From assembly GCF_000720635.1 (NCBI RefSeq), contig NZ_JOCF01000042.1, positions 1-64,000 on the forward strand: DNA of 64,000 nucleotides, in the 5' to 3' direction. Position numbers and translations under genes: made by a program. The notes beneath the pieces are model-generated. The model was not told the DNA's origin. It saw only the letters and a program-made list of their open reading frames with translations, and made no database searches. Within the stretch, counting starts at the first letter, position 1. Each line of letters begins with the position of its first letter. Of this stretch, positions 26,640 through 34,771 are shown one piece after another. The stretch comes from Streptomyces sp. NRRL WC-3742. GTDB lineage: Bacteria > Actinomycetota > Actinomycetes > Streptomycetales > Streptomycetaceae.

Positions 26640-27355
26640 GGCGGGGCAGCGGGGGGTGGGGCGGCCCGGAGATCGACCATCAGATTTCCGTACGTCCGGC
26701 CCAGGCGGATCATCACGGCGGTCGACAGCAGGTTGAGCACCAGCTTCTGCGCCGTGCCCGCCTTGAGACGGCTCGACCCGGCCAGCACCTCCGAGCCCAC
26801 CACCACCTCGACGGCCAGCTCGGAAGCCTGCGCCAGGACCGAGCCACGGGTGCAGGCAAGAGCCACCGTCAGCGCACCCGCCGCGCGGGCGGCCCGCACG
26901 GCGGCCACCGCGTAGGGCGTCCACCCCGAGGCCGACACAGCCACCACCGTGTCGGCCGGGGTCGGGCGGAGAGCGGCGAGGTCGGCCTCTGCGAGGTCCG
27001 GGCGGTCCTCGGCACCCTCGGCCGCGGTGGTCAGGGCCGACGGCCCACCCGCGATCAGACCGACCACGAGCCCCGGATCGGTGCCGAACGTAGGCGGGCA
27101 CTCAGAGGCATCCAGCACCCCCAGCCGCCCCGCCGTTCCCGCACCCACGTAGATCAGCCGCCCACCGGCCGCCATCCGAGCCGCAGCCGCATCGACCACG
27201 ACGGCGATCCCCTCCAACTCGGCGCCCACGGCCAGTGGGACGGTGCGGTCCTCCGCGTTCATCAGCCGAAGCAGATCGAGCGTGGCCAACTCGTCGATGC
27301 CCACCCAGGCAGGGTGGACGGCCTCGGTGGCCGGAAGCGGCTCGGGGTTCTCCAT
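26513..27355 (-). pseudogene. murQ: N-acetylmuramate-6-phosphate etherase, 3'-truncated
   Basis: The SIS-fold core is well conserved: VGAGTAGRLGVLDASECPPTF with the first catalytic Glu (about 84), AAEGAED with the second (about 115), VSASGWTPYAVAAVRAA, and SSRLKAGTAQKLVLN to YGNLMVDL. Homology stops at MVDLRA (about 26660), where intact MurQ continues with RATN and about 60 more residues. The frame then runs on in unrelated Pro/Ser-rich sequence, antisense to the 3' end of the isochorismatase gene. The C-terminal helical part is therefore missing, probably by deletion. MurQ recycles cell-wall MurNAc-6-P. It could be dead or weakly active; start at 27355 preferred, GTG 27376 possible. Confidence 0.8.
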
Positions 27356-27511
27356 GCCGTCACCGTCCCCGGACACGACGCGTCCGAACCAGCCCGAGGG
27401 TGGAGAGACGGGCGGCCGGGCTGGCGAAGGCGAGGGCGAGGGCGAACGGTTCGGGTTCCAGGCGGGGCCGAGGGAGGCGGCTCCCGCCCGGGCCGACCGG
27501 GGAGCGGGGTG

Positions 27512-28192
27512 TCAGGCCATCCAGAAGAAGACGGCCGTCATTCGGCGTTCCGGCAGCTCGACGCCGTAGTAACTCGTCGCGCTGTGGATGAGGTTGGCGT
27601 GGTAGAGCAGCAGTTGGTTGTACCGGTTGGGGACGCGGACGTCCTCGACGAAGTGGTCTGCGGGTACGCGCCGGGTGCCCAGCGCCTCGACCAGGTTGTT
27701 GTGCGGTGCGTCGACCAGGTTGCCCCCGAGGCGGCCGCCGGGGAACTGCTGGCGGTAGAAGCTGGTGCCGGCGTCCTTGGGGGCGCCCGGGCTGAGGTAG
27801 AGCACGGCGGCGTAGCGGCAGAGTGCGCGGGAGTCGGTGTGCGGACGGGACTCCGACTCTCCCGCGCCCACGAGTTGGATGCAGTTGTGGTTGAGCGTGC
27901 CGCCGCCCGGGGTGCTCTGGACCCAGAGGCGGGAGGCGCCGGTGGCCTTGCGGACCAGCGCCTCGACCCGGGTCAGCTCCTCGGGTTCCAGGCCGGGCAT
28001 GGTGCGCAGGCCCGGCCACGTCTCGGGACGGTACGGGTAGCCCTCGGTCCAGTCCCCTCGCGCCAGGCAGCGTTCACGGACGGCGTCGGGGTCGGCCAGG
28101 ACGTTGTCGAGGACCCAGTAGTCCCGGCCGCGGGTGGGCTTGCGGTAGGGCAGGACCGGCAGGGTGGCGGGACGCAGGGGCTGTGGGGGCAT
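27512..28192 (-). CDS. DUF6445-type 2OG-Fe(II) oxygenase-like protein
   Basis: A 226-residue protein with the double-stranded beta-helix pattern of iron/2-oxoglutarate oxygenases. RPHTDSR (about 116-122) supplies the HxD pair and LIHSATSYYG (about 201-210) the distal His. FVEDVRVPNRYNQLLLYHANL and the C-terminal RRMTAVFFW fit the DUF6445 family, often found near secondary-metabolite or peptide genes. No such cluster is adjacent here. Substrate unknown. Confidence 0.8.
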   Translation of the reverse strand: MPPQPLRPATLPVLPYRKPTRGRDYWVLDNVLADPDAVRERCLARGDWTEGYPYRPETWPGLRTMPGLEPEELTRVEALVRKATGASRLWVQSTPGGGTLNHNCIQLVGAGESESRPHTDSRALCRYAAVLYLSPGAPKDAGTSFYRQQFPGGRLGGNLVDAPHNNLVEALGTRRVPADHFVEDVRVPNRYNQLLLYHANLIHSATSYYGVELPERRMTAVFFWMA

Positions 28193-28288
28193 GGGCCGAC
28201 GATAGGTCTGGTGTGCTTATAGCTTCTGCCGTGAACAGGTCAACCTTTCGTCAAGGCGGGCTATTGGGGGCCCGAGTGGTTGGTGGGG

Positions 28289-29017
28289 TCAGTCCGTGGG
28301 GCGGACGGCGAAGCCTCCGAGGGCACCCTCCAGTCGGTCGAAGGCCAGGACGGCTGACGGGCGCACCGCCGCGGTGATGGCGGGGTGCTCCTCCCCGGCC
28401 AGGATGCGGCGGAACACCTCGGTGAACACCGACCGGTCGACGGCGGCGAGCAGGGCAGCGGCGACCCGGCTCTCGAAGTCGACGTGGGGTGTGTCCGTGT
28501 GGGGTGTGTCGGTGTGGTTGGCGGTGGGTGTCGGGTGGGCGGCCTCCGCGAGCGCCTCGGCGAGGGCCGTCTCGCCCTGCTCGTGCAGCTCGCGGAGTCG
28601 GGCGAGGAGGGCGGGGCTGTCGGCGATCGTGCGGGCGAACGCCTGGTCGGCGAAGCCGAGTCGGGGGTCGTGTCGGTCGAGTGCGGAGAGGCAGTCGCGG
28701 CGCAGCGCGGCGAGCGCGGATTCGCCGGGCGTGCGGGCGGCCACCGCTCGTGCGGGTCGGCCGACGAGTTCCTCGTGAAGGTCCAGCAGCAGGTCCTCCT
28801 TGCGCGGGAAGTGGTTGGTGACGGTCATCTTGGCGACGCCGGCGGCGGTGGCGACCTCGGCGATGGTCGTCCGGTCGAAGCCCTGGTCGATGAAGAGCCT
28901 GGTTGCGACGTGCGAGATCGCCTCGCGGGTGCGGCGCTTGTTGAGCTCGCGGAGGTTGGGGGCGGCCGCGGTTCCGGGGGCGGATTCGGGGGCGGATTCG
29001 GGGCTGGGCTTCGTCAT
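28289..29017 (-). CDS. TetR-family regulator divergent from an Mca-like amidase
   Basis: A 242-residue regulator starting MTKPSPESAPESAPG. The helix-turn-helix is VATAAGVAKMTVTNHFPRKED (about 48-68). The ligand domain has an inserted Thr/His/Asp repeat (PTANHTDTPHTDTPHVD) coded by a GTGTGGGTGTC microsatellite. A perfect 9-bp inverted repeat lies between it and the divergent amidase gene. It probably controls both. Resembles multidrug/thiol-stress TetR regulators; ligand unknown. Confidence 0.92.
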   Translation of the reverse strand: MTKPSPESAPESAPGTAAAPNLRELNKRRTREAISHVATRLFIDQGFDRTTIAEVATAAGVAKMTVTNHFPRKEDLLLDLHEELVGRPARAVAARTPGESALAALRRDCLSALDRHDPRLGFADQAFARTIADSPALLARLRELHEQGETALAEALAEAAHPTPTANHTDTPHTDTPHVDFESRVAAALLAAVDRSVFTEVFRRILAGEEHPAITAAVRPSAVLAFDRLEGALGGFAVRPTD

Positions 29018-29042
29018 GGCGCGACCATAGCGCACTTCTCTG

Positions 29043-29069
29043 GGTCGAGCACACTATTTATGCTCGACC
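29043..29069. promoter_or_regulatory. Inverted-repeat operator between tetR and the Mca-like gene
   Basis: GGTCGAGCA and TGCTCGACC are perfect 9-bp arms around an AT-rich 9-base centre (CACTATTTA). A TTGACC (29083-29088) with TAAGTT downstream, toward the amidase gene, could be its promoter. Confidence 0.75.
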
Positions 29070-29161
29070 TAATTAATTGTCTTGACCTAATGACTGGGAC
29101 CGTCCTAAGTTCTCCTCGGGTGGCCACCGTGGCCGCCGACCGAACCTCCTGGGAGGCCCCG

Positions 29162-30082
29162 ATGTTGATCCAGCACCAGACCCGACTGCGCCTGCTCGCC
29201 GTGCACGCCCACCCCGACGACGAGTCCAGCAAGGGCGCGGCCACCCTGGCCCGCTATGCGGCCGAGGGGGTGGACGTCCTGGTCGCCACCTGCACGGGAG
29301 GCGAGCGCGGATCGGTGCTCAACCCGGCCATGGACACGCCCGAGGTCAGAGCGGATCTCGCCCGGATCCGGCGCCGGGAGATGGCCTCGGCCCGGGAGAT
29401 CCTCGGCGTGCGACAGCGGTTCCTCGGCTTCGTCGACTCCGGGATGCCCGGCCCGGGCGAGCCCCTGCCCGAAGGCTGCTTCGCGGCCCAACCGGTGGAG
29501 GTCGCGGCCGGTCCACTGGTCGCGCTGATCCGGGAGTTCCGCCCGCAGGTGGTGATCACGTACGACGAGACGGGCGGCTATCCGCACCCCGACCACGTGA
29601 TGACGCACCGGGTGACGCTCGAGGCCGTCGAGGCGGCGGCCGACGCCGCCCGGTACCGGGCGGCGGGGGAGCCCTGGCAGGTGGCGAAGCTGTACTACCA
29701 CCTGGCTCTCTCGCGGGCCTGGTTCCAGACCCTGCACGACGCCATGACGGCCAGGGGCACGCCCTCGCCCATGGGCGAGCTGCTCGCCGGCTGGCCCGAT
29801 ACCCCGCCCGCCCTCGCCACCACCACGCGGATCGCCTGCGCCGAGCAGTTCGCCGTACGGGACGCGGCACTGCTGGCCCACGCCACCCAGGTGCAGGCGG
29901 GCGTCGCTTTCATGGCCCACCCCCGGGACCTCGAACGCGAGGTCTGGCCGACGGAGGACTACCACCTGGCCCGGAGCCTGGTGGCGGCGCCGGGCACTGG
30001 GGGCGGGCGGGTCGAGACGGACCTGTTCGAGGGGCTGCGCCCGGAGGGCACGGGCGAGAACAGTAAGGAGGGGAGTGGATGA
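29162..30082 (+). CDS. Mycothiol S-conjugate amidase homologue (PIG-L family)
   Basis: A 306-residue LmbE/PIG-L zinc amidase. AHPDDESSKGAATLARYA (from about 16) gives the metal-binding HPDDE and the SSKGAAT string typical of Mca; TCTGGERGSVLNP and HPDHVMTHRVTLEA (about 140-153, third metal ligand) complete the signature. Mca cleaves mycothiol conjugates, releasing mercapturic acids for export. The GGGAGG ribosome site precedes the ATG. Its own divergent TetR gene, unusual for housekeeping mca, suggests an inducible paralogue aimed at a particular conjugate. Ends 24 bases from the convergent esterase gene. Confidence 0.88.
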   Translation: MLIQHQTRLRLLAVHAHPDDESSKGAATLARYAAEGVDVLVATCTGGERGSVLNPAMDTPEVRADLARIRRREMASAREILGVRQRFLGFVDSGMPGPGEPLPEGCFAAQPVEVAAGPLVALIREFRPQVVITYDETGGYPHPDHVMTHRVTLEAVEAAADAARYRAAGEPWQVAKLYYHLALSRAWFQTLHDAMTARGTPSPMGELLAGWPDTPPALATTTRIACAEQFAVRDAALLAHATQVQAGVAFMAHPRDLEREVWPTEDYHLARSLVAAPGTGGGRVETDLFEGLRPEGTGENSKEGSG

Positions 30083-30105
30083 ACCGCCGTTCGATCGTCC
30101 CCCGG

Positions 30106-31620
30106 TCAGCACTGACCGTCGGCGAGGACGTAGTAACCCGGGCCGGTCTGCTTCAGGGTGTGGGTGACGAACACGTTCCACAGGCCCATGCTCTGGCCCG
30201 AGCCGAGTGCGTACGTCAGGCCCGAGCGCTGAGTGGCCCGGCCCGCCTGGACATGGCCGTAGTTGCTGTCGGTGAAGCACTGCGGCGCGCTGCCGCCGGT
30301 GGCGACCGTCACGGCCGGCGAGCGGGCGCCGGTGACTCCTGCCGAGTCCACGGCGGCCACGGCGTAGCCGTAGGCGGTGGCGGGGGAGAGGCCCGTGTCG
30401 GTGTAGGACGTGGCGGTGCTGCTGCCGATCGGGGAGCCGTCCCGGTAGACCTGGTAGGAGGAGGCTCCGCTGACGGCCTGCCAGCTGAGGGCGGCCGAGT
30501 CCTGTCCGACCGGGGTCGCGGTCAGCCCGGTCGGTGCCGGGAGGCCGGGGGTGCCAGGGCCGGCGCCGTCCAGTCCCCAGAAGAGCGAGGTGTAGTAGCT
30601 GGAGCAGATCGTGTCGAGGTAATAGGTGCCGGTCGCCCCGCACCGGTCGAGGCCCGTGCCGGGGTGGACGGCGAGTCCGTGGGCCATCCCGGGGATGGTG
30701 AACAGCGCCACGCCCGGCCGTCCGTTCGAGGCTGCGTAGTCCTCCTCCGTGGTGCCGCCCGGCAGGCTGTGGGTGCCGCTCGCCTGTTGGCCGAAGCCCT
30801 GGGCGTTCGTCCACTGATCGCGAAGCTCGGTCGCGTTCACCGGCTTCACCACGGTGTCGGCACTGCCTTGCCAGATCGCCACCCGGGGCCACGGCCCGGT
30901 GTAACCCGGGTACGCGGCCCGGACCTTGTCGCCCCACTGGGCGGGCGAGAAGCCTTGGTCGGAGTTCTGGCAGCTGCTCGCCGCCGCCTGGGTGGAGGCG
31001 CAGCGGGCGGGCAGGCCGGAGTCGATCGCCCCGCCGGCGAACACGTCGGGGTAATCGGCCAGCAGGTCGGCGGCCATCCCGCCGCCGGCCGAGAGGCCCG
31101 TGACGAACACCCGGTGGGCGTCCGAGCCGTACAGGGCTTCGGCCTTGGCGACCATCTCGGCCACCGACTCGGCCTCGCCGACGCCCCGGGCGTCCTTGGT
31201 CGTGTCGAACCAGCTGAAGCAGGAGAGGGGGTTGTTGGTGCTGTCGGTCTGCGGGAACACCACCGCGAAGCCGTAGCGGTCGGCGAAGGTGGTCCAGCCC
31301 GAGTTGCGGTAGTAGTCGGTGGCGCTCTGCGTGCAGCCGTGCAGGGCGACGACGAGGGGAGTGCCGGTGGGCAGGGCGGCGGGCGTGTAGGTGTACATCG
31401 CCAGATGGCCCGGATTGGCGCCGAATCCGGTCACCTGCTGGAAGGCGTCGGTGGCGTCGGTGGCTTCGGAGTTGGTGGCGTTGGCGGTGGTGGCGGTCGA
31501 GGGTTCGGCGGTGGTTGCGGAGGTCGGCGCGGGTGTGGCTGCGCCGATGGTGAGGGCGACGGCGGTCAGCAACGCGGCGGTGGCGGGGCGCAGCCGGGGC
31601 AGGGTGGAACACAGGGACAT
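30106..31620 (-). CDS. Secreted PHB-depolymerase-type esterase with FN3 domain
   Basis: A 504-residue exported esterase. The ATG at 31620 has AGGAG five bases upstream; signal peptide about 1-35. The catalytic domain (about 60-350) has the oxyanion stretch VVALHGCTQSATDYY, nucleophile GLSAGGGMAADL (Ser near 172) and the late IPGMAHGLAVHPG with the catalytic His. A fibronectin type III domain (about 362-440) follows, then a C-terminal domain (CFTDSNYGHVQAGRA) found in PHB depolymerases and related feruloyl/acetylxylan esterases. The substrate could be a polyester or plant polysaccharide ester; not decided by sequence. Confidence 0.92.
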   Translation of the reverse strand: MSLCSTLPRLRPATAALLTAVALTIGAATPAPTSATTAEPSTATTANATNSEATDATDAFQQVTGFGANPGHLAMYTYTPAALPTGTPLVVALHGCTQSATDYYRNSGWTTFADRYGFAVVFPQTDSTNNPLSCFSWFDTTKDARGVGEAESVAEMVAKAEALYGSDAHRVFVTGLSAGGGMAADLLADYPDVFAGGAIDSGLPARCASTQAAASSCQNSDQGFSPAQWGDKVRAAYPGYTGPWPRVAIWQGSADTVVKPVNATELRDQWTNAQGFGQQASGTHSLPGGTTEEDYAASNGRPGVALFTIPGMAHGLAVHPGTGLDRCGATGTYYLDTICSSYYTSLFWGLDGAGPGTPGLPAPTGLTATPVGQDSAALSWQAVSGASSYQVYRDGSPIGSSTATSYTDTGLSPATAYGYAVAAVDSAGVTGARSPAVTVATGGSAPQCFTDSNYGHVQAGRATQRSGLTYALGSGQSMGLWNVFVTHTLKQTGPGYYVLADGQC

Positions 31621-31822
31621 GGGGGCTCCTGGGTGGGGTCGGCGTGGGGGCCGATCCCTTGCAGGGTGGCGCGGGCCGCGGCCGGGAGCCATGTGACGGT
31701 GAGCCGGGGTCCTCCGCCCCGGAATGGTGCGGGCCGACATGGTCCGGTTTCGCGGTGCTTGGCCACTCGCCCTCCCGCAGGGGGCACTTGAGAGCGGCGG
31801 ACGGTCAGGGCAGGTTGATCCC

Positions 31823-32371
31823 ATGACGAACCATGAGATCGGTGACGACGGGCAGGGCACTGCGGAGGGCGGGGAGCCGCGCTCCCGGACGCACACCTGG
31901 ACGGTGGGCCCGCCGCTGGCGGAGTACACCCATCTGACTGGAGAGGAGATTCTGCTGGAGATGATCGCCGGGCGGATTCAGGAGCCCGCGATCTGCAGCA
32001 CGATGGACTTCCACGTGACCGAGGTGAAGCCGGGCATCGCGGTGTTCGAGGGCGAGCCGGGTGAGCACCTGTACAACCCGATGAACACCGTGCACGGCGG
32101 CTACCTGGCCACCCTGCTGGACTCGGCGCTCGGCTGCGCGGTGCTGAGCCGGCTTCCGGCGGGGGTCGGTTACACCACCACACAGCTCAACGTCCATATG
32201 CTGCGCCCGTTGTTCGCGGATTCGGGGCTGCTGCGGTGCGAGGGCGAGGTACTGCACCTGGGGCGGACGATGGCGACGGCGGAGGCCCGGGTGGTGGGTG
32301 TGGAGAACGGCAAGCTCTACGCCCACGGCACCACGACCTGCGCGATCCTGGCCCCGCGTCCGGCGGCCTGA
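31823..32371 (+). CDS. PaaI-type hotdog thioesterase
   Basis: A 182-residue acyl-CoA thioesterase-fold protein. The hotdog signature NTVHGGYLATLLDSALG (about 90-106) carries the catalytic Asn/Gly and Asp region, followed by YTTTQLNVHMLRPL and GRTMATAEARVV. The start at 31823 (MTNHEIGD) was chosen because it gives a clean N-terminus. It would hydrolyse a small acyl-CoA in the cytoplasm; substrate unknown. Confidence 0.88.
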   Translation: MTNHEIGDDGQGTAEGGEPRSRTHTWTVGPPLAEYTHLTGEEILLEMIAGRIQEPAICSTMDFHVTEVKPGIAVFEGEPGEHLYNPMNTVHGGYLATLLDSALGCAVLSRLPAGVGYTTTQLNVHMLRPLFADSGLLRCEGEVLHLGRTMATAEARVVGVENGKLYAHGTTTCAILAPRPAA

Positions 32372-32423
32372 GAGGGCGCCGGCTGTCGGGCCGGTTGTGA
32401 GGCCGGTTGTCGGGCCTGGTTGT

Positions 32424-32444
32424 CGGGCCGGACGCCCCGGCCCG
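32424..32444. terminator. Hairpin between thioesterase and DUF218 genes
   Basis: CGGGCCGG, loop ACGCC, CCGGCCCG; an 8-bp stem between convergent stops. It is preceded by a short degenerate repeat of GGGCCGGTTGT (about 32388-32430). Confidence 0.5.
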
Positions 32445-32486
32445 TCAACCGGGCCCGAACGGCGCGGGTGGTGCCGTCGGTGCCGG

Positions 32487-33485
32487 TCAGAGGATGGCGA
32501 GGAGACCACAGAGAGCGAGGAGGCCGCAGATTCCGAAGTTGATCAACTTGTGCGAGAGGAAGACGGCAGCGAACTCGCGGATCGTCGCGCTGGGCCAGTA
32601 GTAGGCGGCGGTCGGGGAGCCGAAGACGTGGCCGTTGACCCCGGTCTTGCGGGCGAGGAGGGCCGCACGGAAGGCGTGGAAGTTGTTGGTGACCACCACG
32701 CAGCGGTAGTCGGGCTTGGCCTGCTCCATCAGGGCCCTGCTGAACAGCAGGTTCTCCTCGGTGGTGCGCGAGCGGTCCTCCCGTACGACGTGCTCGGCCG
32801 GGAAGCCTCGCTCGGTCAGGTAGTTCGCCATCGCGTGGGACTCCGGCAGCTTCTCGTCCGGGCCCTGGCCGCCCGAGGTGATCAGCACCGGCGGGTTGCC
32901 GCGGGCGGCCTGCTGCTCGTACACCTCCCGGCCCCGGTCGATCCGGCTGGCGAGCAGCGGCGGGACGCGCTCACCGCCGATCAGTCCGGAGCCGAGGACG
33001 ACCACGAAGTCCACGTCCCGGCGCGGCCGGTGGCGGCCGTACAGGAAGGCGTAGCCGACGAAGCAGACGAACAGGAAGGAGATGTAGCCGACGACCAGGA
33101 GCGCGGTTCCGGCGAGGATGGCGAGGCGGGGCGAGCGGGTGGCGATGGCGGCGGCCATCAGGGCGAGCAGGGCGACGATGCCGAGCCCCGCGAGCAGTGA
33201 CAGCAGGTTGGCGGGTCGGCGGCCCTCCTTGCGGATCATGGTGAGGCCGTTGGCGATCAGGAACCAGACCAGGGCGACCGTGCCGATGGCCGGGAGAAGC
33301 ACGATCGCGACCGCCGCCAACTCCACGACCAGGGTGGGCGCGTGGCGCAGCTCGGCGAGCAGGGCGAGCGAGAGGAGGGAGACGGCGATGCCGAGCAGGA
33401 CGGCGTTGCTGAACCGGCGGCGGTCTCGCAGGACCCCGATGCCGAACAACAGGAAGAAGAAGGCGGCAGGGAGGTAGGCGATCAT
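32487..33485 (-). CDS. Multi-pass membrane protein with DUF218 (SanA/YdcF) domain
   Basis: A 332-residue protein starting at the ATG at 33485 (MIAYLPAAFFFLL). About five membrane helices in the first 150 residues precede a DUF218 domain: VDFVVVLGSGLIGG, LITSGGQGPDEKLPESHAM, DRSRTTEENLLFSRALM and VVTNNFHAFRAALLAR. One more hydrophobic C-terminal helix follows. DUF218 proteins such as SanA and ElyC influence envelope integrity and glycan-lipid metabolism. The exact activity is unknown. Confidence 0.9.
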   Translation of the reverse strand: MIAYLPAAFFFLLFGIGVLRDRRRFSNAVLLGIAVSLLSLALLAELRHAPTLVVELAAVAIVLLPAIGTVALVWFLIANGLTMIRKEGRRPANLLSLLAGLGIVALLALMAAAIATRSPRLAILAGTALLVVGYISFLFVCFVGYAFLYGRHRPRRDVDFVVVLGSGLIGGERVPPLLASRIDRGREVYEQQAARGNPPVLITSGGQGPDEKLPESHAMANYLTERGFPAEHVVREDRSRTTEENLLFSRALMEQAKPDYRCVVVTNNFHAFRAALLARKTGVNGHVFGSPTAAYYWPSATIREFAAVFLSHKLINFGICGLLALCGLLAIL

Positions 33486-33554
33486 GACTCGTATCGTAGG
33501 CGCAGCACGGTGGGTCCGAGTCGGGGTCACAGGCCAGGGGTCGTAAGTCGGGTG

Positions 33555-34093
33555 TCAGAGCCCGATGTTGAGGCCGAAGGCGGCGTCCAAGGAGGCGTAG
33601 CCGACGCAGAGGAGCAGCCAGCCGCCGAGTACGGAGGTGGCGGTGGCGGTGAACCGCCCGGCACGGCTGCGCCGTGCGCCCGGCACGGCTGCGCCGTGCG
33701 CCCGGCACGGCTGCGCCGTTCCCTGGGCCGGCGCAGCTGCCGGATGCCGTGGACGAGGGCGAGCAGGCCGAGCGCGGCCACTCCGTAGGCGCCGACGGCG
33801 CTGGCGCGGTGGAGGAGCTTGACGCCGTAGAAGGCCGCGGCGAGCGCGGCCGTGGTGAGCGCCATCGCGAGGGCGCCGCCGACGAGCTCGAGGAGCAGTT
33901 CGCCGAGGCAGCCGCCGGCCTTCCGGGCGACGAAGGTGATAGGGCCGACCTGCCCGCCGGGGACGGGGGTCGGGTCGCCCGGCTGATGGCCGGTCGGCTC
34001 GCCTTCGCCCGCCCCGGAGTGACCGGCACCTGAGGGACCGACACCTGAGAGACCGACATCGGGGTCGGCCGTGCCCGCCTGAGCGTCGCTCAT
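33555..34093 (-). pseudogene. Small membrane protein frameshifted by a 22-bp repeat
   Basis: The first part reads MSDAQAGTADPDVG..., with a conserved GPITFVARKAGGCLGELLLEL segment, then two membrane helices (ALAMALTTAALAAAFYGVKLL, VGAYGVAALGLLALVHG) to LRRPRERRSRAGR. The natural C-terminus, FTATATSVLGGWLLLCVGYA... ending LNIGL, is in another frame. Between them lie three copies of a 22-bp unit (33657-33720). Removing two copies (44 bases) or adding one restores a single frame, reading RRSRAGR directly into FTATAT. So the present allele is frameshifted by repeat expansion, or the array is misassembled. The protein would have three helices; function unknown. Confidence 0.75.
33657..33720. repeat. 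22-bp hairpin tandem repeat, three copies
   Basis: Each unit contains GCACGGCTGCGCCGTGC, a 7-bp inverted repeat around TGC, joined by CGCCCG. Copies lie at 33661, 33683 and 33705; the third changes after GCCG. The period is not a multiple of three, so copy number alters the reading frame of the surrounding gene. Confidence 0.85.
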
Positions 34094-34177
34094 GCCCCCG
34101 CCATTCTTTGCCTGCCCTTGACCTTCGGGTCATGGTAGCAGTGCTCTGGGGGCATTACCGCAGGTCGGGCCTGGTGG

Positions 34178-34661
34178 TCAGCGGCGTTCCGGCGGGAGGA
34201 GTGCGGGCGAGAGCCCGTCGAGGACGCGTTGGACGCAGAACTCGAAGCGGACGTCGGCAGTGTCGGAGCGGAGAACCCGGTGGAGCGGAGCCGGTCGAGC
34301 TTGTCCTCCATCAGGTCGAACATGCACGGGCCCGGGACGAGCCGACCGGAGATGACCTTGGCGGCGTCGCGGTTGTCGAGGAGCAGCCGGCGGTAGCGGT
34401 GGCAGCACTCGGCGAGTTGTTCGCGCCAGCCGCCCTCGCGGGGCGGGGGGCGGCCTTGGCCAGGACGGCGTCGTTGAGGAGGTCGAGCAGCTCCTCCTTG
34501 TTGCGGACGTGCCAGTACGGCGAGGCAGCCTTGACGCCCACCTCGGCGGCGATCTTGCGCATCGACCGTCCGGTGAGGCCGCCCCGCTCGAGCACGCGCA
34601 GCGCTGCCTGGGCGAGGGCGTCCCTGGTCAGGGCGGGTGTCGCGTGGTCATTCTCCGGCAT
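34178..34661 (-). pseudogene. TetR-family regulator with two frameshifts
   Basis: Three frames together make one TetR protein: MPENDHATPALTRDAL through helix-turn-helix KIAAEVGVKAASPYWHVRNK to about KAAPRP (frame 1); REGGWREQLAECCHRYRRLL to MFDLMEDKLDRLRSTG (frame 2); and DTADVRFEFCVQRVLDGLS to the stop (frame 3). The first shift is in a C/G homopolymer-rich stretch near 34440, the second near 34270; each equals a missing base. Either a decaying gene or two base-calling errors. Divergent from an MFS remnant, suggesting a dead efflux pair. Confidence 0.75.
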
Positions 34662-34771
34662 GGCTGTTCGGACGCCTCCAGTGGTCGAGCGGATCGGTGC
34701 GGTGGCGCCGATCGTGCGGTGCGGCGCATCAACAGGGCCACGGCGGCTTCGCGGGTGAATCCGCAGGTAGG

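Noticed and set aside
33657..33720. CRISPR-like array
   Set aside because: Repeats are contiguous 22-bp units without spacers and lie inside a gene.
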